Positions 1-8,004 of a stretch of 54,064 nucleotides of DNA are shown here, piece after piece. Position numbers and translations under genes: made by a program. Position 1 is the stretch's first letter. The number at the start of each line of letters is the position of its first letter. Origin of the DNA: an uncultured Verrucomicrobia subdivision 3 bacterium (GTDB taxonomy: Bacteria; Verrucomicrobiota; Verrucomicrobiia; Limisphaerales; UBA8199). The notes beneath the pieces are model-generated. The model was not told the origin of the DNA, did not search any database, and saw only the letters and a program-made list of their open reading frames with translations. The stretch is from NCBI GenBank assembly GCA_903913865.1, contig CAIWMU010000096.1, positions 1 to 54,064 of the forward strand, given 5' to 3'.

Positions 1-72
1 ATGCGTGCTCAGGCGAAGCAATCGGTCAACGAGAATCTCAACCAGCCTGGAGAGAAAACAAATGCGAAATAA
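1..72 (+). CDS. C-terminal tail of a truncated gene (partial)
   Basis: Frame 1 is open from the first base to a TAA at 70-72 and encodes a short hydrophilic tail ending NAK. It also begins with an ATG at base 1, so it could be a tiny gene, but a gene entering from the left edge is more likely. Nothing in 23 residues identifies a family. Confidence 0.25.
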   Translation: MRAQAKQSVNENLNQPGEKTNAK

Positions 73-101
73 ACAATGCTATGGTCTGATCCCTTTATCG
101 G

Positions 102-437
102 TTGACGTTTGATGAGATCTACCGCACCAGCTTGCAGCAGTTACCGTATCCCCGTGCTCTGGTAGAGGACGTGTGGAATGAGATTGACCGCGACCTGCGG
201 GTCGATCCCGCCAAGATCAGGCCTGCGAACCGCTTTGGCGAGGAGCTATCGGTTGGAGGGTTTCCGCTCGTTGACCTCAATGGGGCCGTGGACGCGCGGC
301 TCCGCAGAGCCAAGGCAGGTCCCGATGAGGTGGCGAACACCTCCACGATCCAAACCTGGCAACGGGGAGTTCTCGCGCAGAGAAGGGGAGGCGCGGAGGG
401 AAAAACGCGGATGACACTGTCCATTTTTACGAACTAG
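102..437 (+). CDS. Possible small hypothetical protein (acyl-carrier/DUF1493-like flavour), perhaps frameshifted at its end
   Basis: A TTG start opens a 111-residue frame whose first 75 or so residues look like real protein: an acidic amphipathic start (TFDEIYRTSLQQLP), then DVWNEIDRDLRVDPAKIRP and RFGEEL. This pattern recalls small DUF1493/acyl-carrier-like proteins, in which a helix is followed by a DxRF-E segment; that resemblance is an impression only. The last 25 or so residues are basic and low in complexity, as if a frameshift or insertion had replaced the true C-terminus. It lies in decayed DNA, so it may be a pseudogene. The opposite strand carries a similar-length frame with poor protein character. 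Confidence 0.3.
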   Translation: MTFDEIYRTSLQQLPYPRALVEDVWNEIDRDLRVDPAKIRPANRFGEELSVGGFPLVDLNGAVDARLRRAKAGPDEVANTSTIQTWQRGVLAQRRGGAEGKTRMTLSIFTN

Positions 438-456
438 TTCTAGTAGGAACTAGAAC
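431..456. repeat. Short nested inverted repeats
   Basis: GAACTAGTTC (431-440) is a perfect palindrome. GTTCTAG at 437-443 and CTAGAAC at 450-456 are also complementary. They sit just after the possible small gene and just before the GxxExxY remnant, so they could be an operator, a weak terminator or an element boundary. The function is unknown. Confidence 0.35.
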
Positions 457-515
457 GACATCGGACACAAATTCTTGGCGCGGCGATCGAGGTCCATTAC
501 GAACTCACCCCGGCC
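453..515 (+). pseudogene. Remnant of a GxxExxY-family protein
   Basis: In the frame of base 471 the DNA reads ILGAAIEVHYELTPA, preceded by ERHRTQ. This matches the signature start of GxxExxY proteins, in which a helix I-GAAIEVH-LGPG precedes a PDDEXK-like nuclease fold. The family motif is G-x-x-E-x-x-Y, and both the glutamate and a tyrosine are present here. After LTPA the reading no longer resembles the family, and a stop codon follows about 110 bases later. No start codon or intact remainder exists, so this is a fragment. The call rests on one short motif. Confidence 0.4.
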
Positions 516-890
516 CGAGCCACACTTCCGCCTTTCTTGGCGATCCAGCGGTGTAACGTCGTGGTTGCGCTTCTGGAACTTCCCAACCCCACCCTGGCTG
601 CGATGGCTGCCAAGGTTGACCTGGTTTGACCGTGCAGCTGCGACCCAATGGCAAGTTTCTGCGGATTGGTCGTGTGTCGTCCCAATATGGTGTTGCGCTC
701 GGCCAGCATCAGCCTGCATGCCGCCAGCTATCACTACGATGAAGCCAGTCTACTACGTGCCGTTGCCAGCGGCCACGCCATTGCGCAGGCCTCTGGTATT
801 TTGAAGGGAACCGCATTCATGCCCACGATGTGACGCCCATACAGGGCTTTGGGATGGTTTTTTGGGGGACGCGGACCCGGCCCTTGCAGG
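516..890. other. Gene-poor stretch, no feature recognised
   Basis: Several short open frames exist on both strands, for example to the stop at 831-833, but none has a recognisable motif, a credible ribosome site or protein-like composition. It is best described as decayed intergenic DNA between the GxxExxY remnant and the tandem repeat. Confidence 0.5.
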
Positions 891-1350
891 CCGGGCTATC
901 ACATGTTGCCCTTACAGGGCAGCCCCAAGGGGAGCGAACCCACCGGTGTCATGACCGTATTCGGACGATTCGGCCGGCACTCTTGCGTAAAGTAGCGTCA
1001 TTAGGGGGGGACGCACACCAGGTAAGACAGGCTCCCACTCCAGGTGGGCTGCAAGCCCGGTATGTTGCGGGCCGGGCTATCAAATGTTGCCCTTACAGGG
1101 CAGCCCCAAGGGGAGCGAACCCACCGGTGTAATGACCGTATTCGGACGATTTGGCCGGCACTCTTGCGTAAAGTAGCGTCATTAGGGGGGGGACGCACAC
1201 CAGGTAAGACAGGCTCCCACTCCGGGTGGGGTTCGCCCTCTCTGCTGCGTCATTCATCGCGAGACGCACACCAGGTAAGACAGGCTTCCACTCCAGGTGG
1301 GCTGTGAGCCCGGTATGTTGAAGGTCGGTCTGGAGGCCGGGGAAGGGGAA
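891..1350. repeat. 181-bp direct tandem repeat: two full copies and a partial third
   Basis: The text from CCGGGCTATC at 891 recurs at 1072, an offset of 181 bases, with a few substitutions and one extra G in a poly-G run. The sub-block beginning ACGCACACCAGG occurs three times, at 1011, 1193 and 1264, the third copy continuing to about 1320. Each unit contains several small perfect hairpins: GCCCTTACAGGGC, CCCCAAGGGG, the palindrome CACCGGTG and CCACTCCAGGTGG. These conserved compact palindromes suggest a REP/REPIN-like or structured repeat rather than coding DNA. From 1361 to 1567 nothing further was recognised except the start region of the next gene. Confidence 0.8.
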
Positions 1351-1567
1351 CACACCAGAGAAATTTCAGACCGTTCTGCAAGGGCAAAACAGTTGCGCGG
1401 AACCCGCTGCCTATCATGGCAACACGGTCGGGCCTCTTCCCCAAATTTCAATCTCCCCCGCCGTCGCGCATCGTCTTTCAACGTCAGGCTGGGAAAGTTC
1501 ATGCCTGCGTCCGAAGTGGCGGGCTTAACGCCAGCTTAAGGTTGCAAATCATAGGATCTGGGCGAAT

Positions 1568-4500
1568 ATGAACATTGTGAGAATCGTTGCCATATTGGGG
1601 GCTGTTCTGACGTTCCTCACCTGCTCCGGCCGTGCAGGAATCGTCATCAGCGAAATTCATTATCATCCTGTCGAAGAGGAGACGTTCAACATCGATGGGA
1701 CGCCGGTGCTTTACCTGACGAACGATGTCCACGAGTTTGTTGAATTCCAGAATACCGGCACGAGCCCCGTGGATCTTTCCGGCTGGGTGGTCGCGGGCGG
1801 CATTAGTTACACATTTCCGACAAACACCCAGATTGCCCCCGGCGCCTTCCGGGTGATCGCCCGCAATCCGGCCCGGCTCGCCGCTGTCTATTCTCTGCCG
1901 GTGGCGGATGTTCTCGGACCTTATGCCGGGTTTCTGGGGAACAGCAGCGATACGATCCGTCTCCGTGATGCGGCGGGGAACGCGGTGGACTCGCTGACGT
2001 ATGAGTCCACGTTCCCGTGGGCGCAATCCGCCGACGCACTGGGTGCTCAGGACCGGTTTACCGGGCTATTGGCAACGAATTACCAATACAAGGGGCGGTC
2101 CCTCCAGAGGGTGAGTGTGACGTGGCCTTCGGGAGATCCGGCCAACTGGCTGGCATCCCCGCTGACAGGCCCGACGCCGGGTGCCGCGCAGGCGGTTACG
2201 CGCACGATACCGAAGCCGGTGGTGGTTGCATTTTCGGCCGTTCAAACAACGGATGGGGCCACCGTGATCCGTTCAAACAACGCAGTCACCGTCAACTGCA
2301 CCTTCTCGGCAACGAACAGTCTGGGCAATGTGACGCTGGAATACTTTCTGGACAACATCAACGCCACGAACGAAACCCGCATCAGTGTTGCGATGGCCAA
2401 CCCCAGCGTTGGAAAGTATTCGGCGTCGATTCCCGGGCAGACAAATCGCAGCATTGTCCGCTATCGATTCAAGGCGGATCGGGGTGACGGGTTGGAAACA
2501 GTCTCTCCCCGGGCGGATGATCCCCAGATCGCCCCTATCGGTGCGGGTGGGGCGCGGGAGGCGTGGCACGGATATTTTGTCACCCCGGTGAGGACATCCT
2601 CAAATGCCATTTACGATGTTCTGATTCCAACGACATCCCTGAGCCAGATGGCCAACAACATAACGATGAATCCCCGGCGTGTGACTGTGGCCACGGCGAC
2701 GGGGTTGCCCCGGGACGTTCCTTACGTCGCAGCGACCGCCCCCCAGTGGAACGGCACTCAGCCTGCTTTTTTCGCCTGCGATGGGGTGTTGTGGGATATC
2801 CAGATCCGCTACCATGGGAGTTTGTTTCATCGGGCCCCCTCCAACCCCTCCTACAAAGTCCATTTCCCGAGTCACAAACCCTTTAACGGGCAGTCCTCCT
2901 GGTTCGAGACGGTGCACGGCATCGAGTTTCGTGAGGCTCAGAGGCTGAACCGGCTGCTTGGGTTGCCATCCTCCAAAATGCGGGTGGTGGACTGGTATCT
3001 CAACAGCAACGCCCAAACGAACCATACCGAGCAGGGGGAATACGCTGGGGAAATGCTGGACGACTACCATGACCTGCAACAGCAGTTGAACCCTGGCTCC
3101 ATCAAGGAGGAGACCGGTGAGATTTACAAGGATGTCGGGAACCGGGATTTTTCCCAGAACAGCACAGAAGGGCCTTACACGCGCGGGGATTCCGCCCCCC
3201 TGACCGCGAACGCGGGTTGGAGCCAGTTGCAGCGCTATGCCTGGACTTACACCCTGCAGAACAATTATTGGAAGGGCTCGAAACCGATCAGGGATTTGAT
3301 CGAGGGAATGTGGGCGGCACGCGGCGACACTCCCGTGACGCACAACTTTTCAACCATCCCGACAAGCCTCTCAAGCGCCCGGGCCTGGTTCACCAATAAC
3401 TGGGACATAGAGACCACCATCACTTCGATGGCCCTGCTGGAATGGATGAGCATTTGGGATGATGCGGCCCAAAACCACTTTTTCTGGCGGCGTGCGAACG
3501 GGAAATGGTCCCGGCTGGGATGGGATTATGATGGGGCGATGTCGGTTGGCACAGTGGGGGCACCCGGCGGTCCCATGGGGGGCACAACCAACCAGACCAT
3601 CTACGGCGGGGAATTCGGTGCGTTAACCGTTTTCGACGGAGTGAATTGGTGGAAGGACACCTTCTACAAATGCTTCCGTACGGAATACACAAGGAGGTTG
3701 TGGGAGTTGAACAATTCCTTCTGCGACCCGACAAACCTGACAGCCCAGGGCTTCGTCCGCGCGGCGACCTTTGCGAGATCCAGACAGGCCTATGTAAACA
3801 CGCAGCTCGCTTCATTCGGAACCTACTACAAGCCTGCGCGGCCCTCCAATGTTTACCCGCCGACCGGACTCTCCATTGCCGGGACAACAAATCTGGTGCT
3901 CAGTGCCTACACCCACCCCCAGTCCGCAGCCCACTACGGCACACTCTGGGAGATCCGCCTGGCCACAGGCGATTATGAAACCCCGGTGGTGCGCCAACTC
4001 TCCACAAACAGCAAGACAGCCTATCCGATTCCTTTTGATCAACTGACCTACGGGCAGACCTATTTCTGGCGGGCAACCCACATCGACACAAACGGACACG
4101 CGTCGGTTGTCTCGGCTGAGACCGGTTTTTCGTGGGGAGTCGCCCCAGCCAGTGCGGGGGGGCTAGTCTTGAATGAGGTTCTGGCGTTCAACCGGCGCGC
4201 CGTTCAAAACGGGGATGCCTTTCCCGACTATGTTGAGATCAGAAACAATTCAGCGACGAACATCCCGCTCGCGGGTTACACGCTGACCGATGATCCTCTG
4301 CTGCCGGCGAAGTATGCGTTCCCCGCAGGCACGATATTGATTCCGGGAGCATATCTGCTTGTTTGGTGCGACAAGGACACTGCCAGCCCGGGACTGCATT
4401 CCGGCTTCGGCCTGAACGAGGAGGGGGAAACTGTGCTGTTGATGAACGGGGGGGCGATCGTGGATAGCGTCTCATTCGGTCCCCAGGCACCAGACATTTC

Positions 4501-7282
4501 AATTGGCAGGATCATCAATGGAACCGGCGGCTGGCAGGCGAATACTCCTACCCCCCTCACGGCGAATTCGGCCAGGGTGCTGGGTTCGGTCAACGGTCTG
4601 CGCCTCAATGAATGGATGGCAGATCCGGCTTATGGGAATGACTGGCTGGAACTGTTTAACAGCGATTCGAATGTCGTTGCCCTGGGAGGACTTTACCTGA
4701 GCGACACGCCGATTTTCCCAACGATCAGCAAAATTCCCGCGCTCTCATTCGCCGAACCGGGTGGTTTCGTGCGATTTTGGGCTGATGGCAGCATAGCCGG
4801 GGGCAGCCACCTCAACTTCAAGTTGAGCAAGACCGGCGAGACCATCTCGCTGACCGCGGCCAATGGGACGACCTCAATCGATACGTTAACTTTCAGTGCG
4901 CAGACCACCGATGTTTCCCAGGGTCGGCTGCCGGATGGGGGCAGTGAGATTGTTTCTTTTTCATCCGGAACCGCCTCGCCCGGGTATTTCAATTGGGTCC
5001 CGGCTCCGGTGGTGATCAATGAGGTGCTCGCGAACTCCGTCGCCCCGTTCGAGGATGCTGTGGAACTCGCCAATCCAACGGCTGCCCCGGTGAACATCGG
5101 CGGCTGGTGGCTGAGTGATGATCTGGGGAATCGGAAAAAGTACCAGATTCCCGCCGGGACGATCATCCCGGCCGGCGGCTACAAGGTGTTTTACGCGGCC
5201 CAGCTGTCGCAGGGGGCAGGGGGCTTTGAATTGAACGCGAAGGGGGATGAAGTCATTTTGTCTGCGGTTGATGCCGCTGGGGGGCTCTCCGGAATTTCGT
5301 CGCTTGCCAGGTTTGGCACATCGGCGGAGAACACCTCCTTGGGGCGCGTGCCTGGAACCGGCCTGAATGCGAGTTCGGGCGGGGTGGAATTCTGGCCTCA
5401 GACCGCCCACACCTTCGGTCAGGACAACCCGCCAGATGTCGTGGCGTTCAGGTCAGGCGCAGGCGCAGCCAATGGTTCGCCCAGAATAGGTCCCATCACG
5501 ATCAACGAGATCATGTACCACCCACCCGACGTGGGAACCAATGACAACAGCCGGGACGAATTTGTTGAGTTGCACAACATCTCGACGAACTCAATAGACC
5601 TTGCAGGGTGGCGGTTGAAAGGGGACACGGAGTTTATCATTCCCGCCGGAACAACCATCTCCCCCGGGGGATATTTACTTCTGGTGGGGTTTGATCCTGC
5701 GGACGCCGCAACCCTGGCGGCATTCGGGACCAATTACGTGATCCCCGCAGGGACACCCGTCAGGGGGCCGTTCACACAGAAGCTGGCCAACGGGACGTTC
5801 TCTGTTGAGATAGCCTACCCGACAACCGTGGGCGGGTTCACCCGTTACATCAATGTGGACAAGGTTGAGTATCGCGACCTCCCTCCGTGGCCGACCACTC
5901 CCGACGGGACGGGGACATCCCTGCAGCGCGCCAGTGACATGATGATCGGGAATACCGCCGCGAACTGGACGGGAAACACTCCGACACCGGGCGCGGTCAA
6001 TCTGGGGATCATCACAAACCTGACCATCATGACGCCATCCCTGCTGACAGGGGGAATACAAGGCCAGACCTACTCCAACCTTCTCACAGCGGTAGGCGGG
6101 GCGGCACCATTGAGTTGGAGGCTTTCATCAAATTCCGTTCCCGGCATGACCCTCTCGGCTGACGGTGTTTTGAGCGGCATCCCTGCATTCGTTGGAACCA
6201 ACAGCTTTGGGGTTGAAGTGTCTGACAGCGGGGGAACCATCGACCGGAGATTGTTCTCCTTGATTGTTGGCACCACTGCCCCTCGAATCACCACCCCCGG
6301 CTCCCTGCCGGACGGGGGACTTGGCTCCACCTATCTGCTGAGTCTGGCAATTGTTGGCGGGACCGGCCCTTATCAATGGGAAGTGAGTTCAGGAACCCTG
6401 CCGCCTGGATTGAGCCTGAACGGAGCTGGCATCCTGAGTGGAGCCCCAACGACTTCTGGAACATGGACCTTCTCCATCCGGGCTGTGGATTACGCCAGTC
6501 TTTCGGCCTCCGCGCCATTTACTTTGTCCATTCCGGCGATTCCCCTGGCGATCACGAGCCCAAGTCCCATGGTGAGTGGTCAACAAGGGCTGCCTTACAG
6601 CCAGGCGTTGACGGCCCTGGGTGGTGTGGCGCCCTATTCCTGGTCCATCGACACCGGGTTGCTCCCGCCGGGACTTTCCCTCAGCAGCGTGGGTGACATT
6701 ACAGGAATCCCCACGCTGACCGGAATCTATTCGTTCACGGCCGTGGCGATGGATGCCTCCTCGCGGAGCGTTACAAAAACACTATCGATCGCGATTGACC
6801 TTCCGACCTTCACGATTATCACGGATGCGCTGCCAGACAGCACGGTTGGCCGGGCGTATTCCCAAACCCTCGCTGCGCAAGGTGGAACGGCGCCATACAG
6901 CTGGTCCGTGGTTTGGGGAGGGTTGCCGCCGGGACTTTCCCTTCTGGCCGATGGAACCGTAACCGGAGTTTTTACGACCGGTGGGACATTCAGTTATATT
7001 GTTGAGGCGACCGACCATGGCAATGTCCGTGCCCACAAACTGTTCACCACAACGATTCAAAACAATCCGCCCCTGATCGTGTCGCAAGGCTCTGGAACGG
7101 GGTCGCCCCGATTCCTGATTTATGGTGATGCTGGGGCCGTTTACTCGATCGAGGGATCGGTGAACCTTCTCGACTGGGAGACGCTTTGGACCACAAATCC
7201 ACCCGCGCTTCCATTCAGTTGGAGTGACCCGACCACGCCCGTTCAACCAGTCAGATTCTATCGGACAAGCGTGGTTCCGTAG
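1568..7282 (+). CDS. Giant secreted lamin-tail / CotH / putative-Ig protein
   Basis: This 1904-residue protein starts with a signal peptide (hydrophobic core to about residue 20, ending near SGRAG). A first lamin-tail domain (LTD) covers about 24-150, with the typical SEIHYHP start and EFVEFQN. A CotH-kinase-like region spans roughly 345-665 and includes the WDYDGAM stretch expected near the nucleotide-binding site. Four more LTDs begin near residues 862, 1011, 1146 and 1307, each opening with a (V/L/I)NE(V/W/I) strand. Four putative-Ig (He_PIG) repeats follow from about 1497 to 1834, each with a PPGLSL-type motif. The C-terminal 70 residues (VYSIEGSVNLLDWETLW, then RFYRTS) form a compact module often found at the ends of secreted verrucomicrobial proteins. 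In the family, CotH phosphorylates spore-coat proteins in Bacillus; the bacterial LTD role is unclear, and cell-surface attachment is an inference. The gene stands alone. Confidence 0.88.
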   Translation: MNIVRIVAILGAVLTFLTCSGRAGIVISEIHYHPVEEETFNIDGTPVLYLTNDVHEFVEFQNTGTSPVDLSGWVVAGGISYTFPTNTQIAPGAFRVIARNPARLAAVYSLPVADVLGPYAGFLGNSSDTIRLRDAAGNAVDSLTYESTFPWAQSADALGAQDRFTGLLATNYQYKGRSLQRVSVTWPSGDPANWLASPLTGPTPGAAQAVTRTIPKPVVVAFSAVQTTDGATVIRSNNAVTVNCTFSATNSLGNVTLEYFLDNINATNETRISVAMANPSVGKYSASIPGQTNRSIVRYRFKADRGDGLETVSPRADDPQIAPIGAGGAREAWHGYFVTPVRTSSNAIYDVLIPTTSLSQMANNITMNPRRVTVATATGLPRDVPYVAATAPQWNGTQPAFFACDGVLWDIQIRYHGSLFHRAPSNPSYKVHFPSHKPFNGQSSWFETVHGIEFREAQRLNRLLGLPSSKMRVVDWYLNSNAQTNHTEQGEYAGEMLDDYHDLQQQLNPGSIKEETGEIYKDVGNRDFSQNSTEGPYTRGDSAPLTANAGWSQLQRYAWTYTLQNNYWKGSKPIRDLIEGMWAARGDTPVTHNFSTIPTSLSSARAWFTNNWDIETTITSMALLEWMSIWDDAAQNHFFWRRANGKWSRLGWDYDGAMSVGTVGAPGGPMGGTTNQTIYGGEFGALTVFDGVNWWKDTFYKCFRTEYTRRLWELNNSFCDPTNLTAQGFVRAATFARSRQAYVNTQLASFGTYYKPARPSNVYPPTGLSIAGTTNLVLSAYTHPQSAAHYGTLWEIRLATGDYETPVVRQLSTNSKTAYPIPFDQLTYGQTYFWRATHIDTNGHASVVSAETGFSWGVAPASAGGLVLNEVLAFNRRAVQNGDAFPDYVEIRNNSATNIPLAGYTLTDDPLLPAKYAFPAGTILIPGAYLLVWCDKDTASPGLHSGFGLNEEGETVLLMNGGAIVDSVSFGPQAPDISIGRIINGTGGWQANTPTPLTANSARVLGSVNGLRLNEWMADPAYGNDWLELFNSDSNVVALGGLYLSDTPIFPTISKIPALSFAEPGGFVRFWADGSIAGGSHLNFKLSKTGETISLTAANGTTSIDTLTFSAQTTDVSQGRLPDGGSEIVSFSSGTASPGYFNWVPAPVVINEVLANSVAPFEDAVELANPTAAPVNIGGWWLSDDLGNRKKYQIPAGTIIPAGGYKVFYAAQLSQGAGGFELNAKGDEVILSAVDAAGGLSGISSLARFGTSAENTSLGRVPGTGLNASSGGVEFWPQTAHTFGQDNPPDVVAFRSGAGAANGSPRIGPITINEIMYHPPDVGTNDNSRDEFVELHNISTNSIDLAGWRLKGDTEFIIPAGTTISPGGYLLLVGFDPADAATLAAFGTNYVIPAGTPVRGPFTQKLANGTFSVEIAYPTTVGGFTRYINVDKVEYRDLPPWPTTPDGTGTSLQRASDMMIGNTAANWTGNTPTPGAVNLGIITNLTIMTPSLLTGGIQGQTYSNLLTAVGGAAPLSWRLSSNSVPGMTLSADGVLSGIPAFVGTNSFGVEVSDSGGTIDRRLFSLIVGTTAPRITTPGSLPDGGLGSTYLLSLAIVGGTGPYQWEVSSGTLPPGLSLNGAGILSGAPTTSGTWTFSIRAVDYASLSASAPFTLSIPAIPLAITSPSPMVSGQQGLPYSQALTALGGVAPYSWSIDTGLLPPGLSLSSVGDITGIPTLTGIYSFTAVAMDASSRSVTKTLSIAIDLPTFTIITDALPDSTVGRAYSQTLAAQGGTAPYSWSVVWGGLPPGLSLLADGTVTGVFTTGGTFSYIVEATDHGNVRAHKLFTTTIQNNPPLIVSQGSGTGSPRFLIYGDAGAVYSIEGSVNLLDWETLWTTNPPALPFSWSDPTTPVQPVRFYRTSVVP

Positions 7283-7423
7283 GACGGACCTGTTGCGCCA
7301 AACCGTTGTGGAGCCGTTACCCCGGGGTCCCGGGGGAGGCGAATCGTGAATCGTTCCCATTTCTCCCATGAACAGTGGCGGTCTGGGCTTGCTTTGGGGA
7401 TTGGGTCGGCGTAGGAGGTAGGG

Positions 7424-7945
7424 ATGCAAAACACATTGGTGATGACGATGATTGGTCAGGACCGTCCCGGTCTGGTTGAGCAGGTTGCAGACGTGGTTGC
7501 AGAACACGGGGGCAACTGGCTGGAAAGTAGCATGTCACGACTGGGTGGTCACTTTGCCGGGATTTTGCGTGTGGAAATTCCGAAAGAGCGGGAAACGGCC
7601 CTTCTGAAGGATCTGGGATTGCTCGCCGCCAAAGGAATTACGGTGGTGGCCCATTCGGATGGTTCCCGCCAGGAGGCTGTCGATGGGCAGCATTATGTGC
7701 TCGAAATCGTTGCCCAGGATCGGCCGGGAATCGTTCGGCAGATCACATCGGCCCTCGCCGATTACGGGGTGAACGTTGAAGGTTTGGAGACCGAATGTGC
7801 AAGCGCGGCAATGTCAGGGGAGACCATGTTCACAGCCCGTGCAGGCATTCGCATTCCCCCGGGTTCGGATATAGCTGCGATCCGCCAAACGCTTGAGAAA
7901 ATCGCTTCCGACCTCATCGCCGATATGAAGCTTGAAGGAGCCTGA
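7424..7945 (+). CDS. Double ACT-domain protein, GcvR-like
   Basis: The 173 residues are two ACT domains and little else. The first (about 4-80) contains GQDRPGLVEQVADVVAEHG and the second (about 90-168) AQDRPGIVRQITSALADYG, the classic small-molecule-binding opening. The arrangement matches the glycine-cleavage transcriptional repressor GcvR family, which lacks a DNA-binding domain and acts through a partner regulator. A strong ribosome site (AGGAGG) lies about 8 bases before the ATG. No gcv genes are in the window, so a role in glycine control is inference from the family only; other two-ACT amino-acid sensors are possible. It is convergent with the following gene. Confidence 0.8.
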   Translation: MQNTLVMTMIGQDRPGLVEQVADVVAEHGGNWLESSMSRLGGHFAGILRVEIPKERETALLKDLGLLAAKGITVVAHSDGSRQEAVDGQHYVLEIVAQDRPGIVRQITSALADYGVNVEGLETECASAAMSGETMFTARAGIRIPPGSDIAAIRQTLEKIASDLIADMKLEGA

Positions 7946-8004
7946 GCTTCGCCGGATTTGAGGTTGCTGCTGAACCTGCTGGATCGCCGGAAAGCACCTT
8001 TCTG

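Noticed and set aside
891-1350. Tandem repeat as a CRISPR array
   Set aside because: The unit is 181 bases with no short repeat and unique-spacer alternation, and no cas gene is near.
2600-3343. 247-codon minus-strand frame inside the giant surface protein gene
   Set aside because: It is fully contained in a convincing gene on the other strand and carries no domain.
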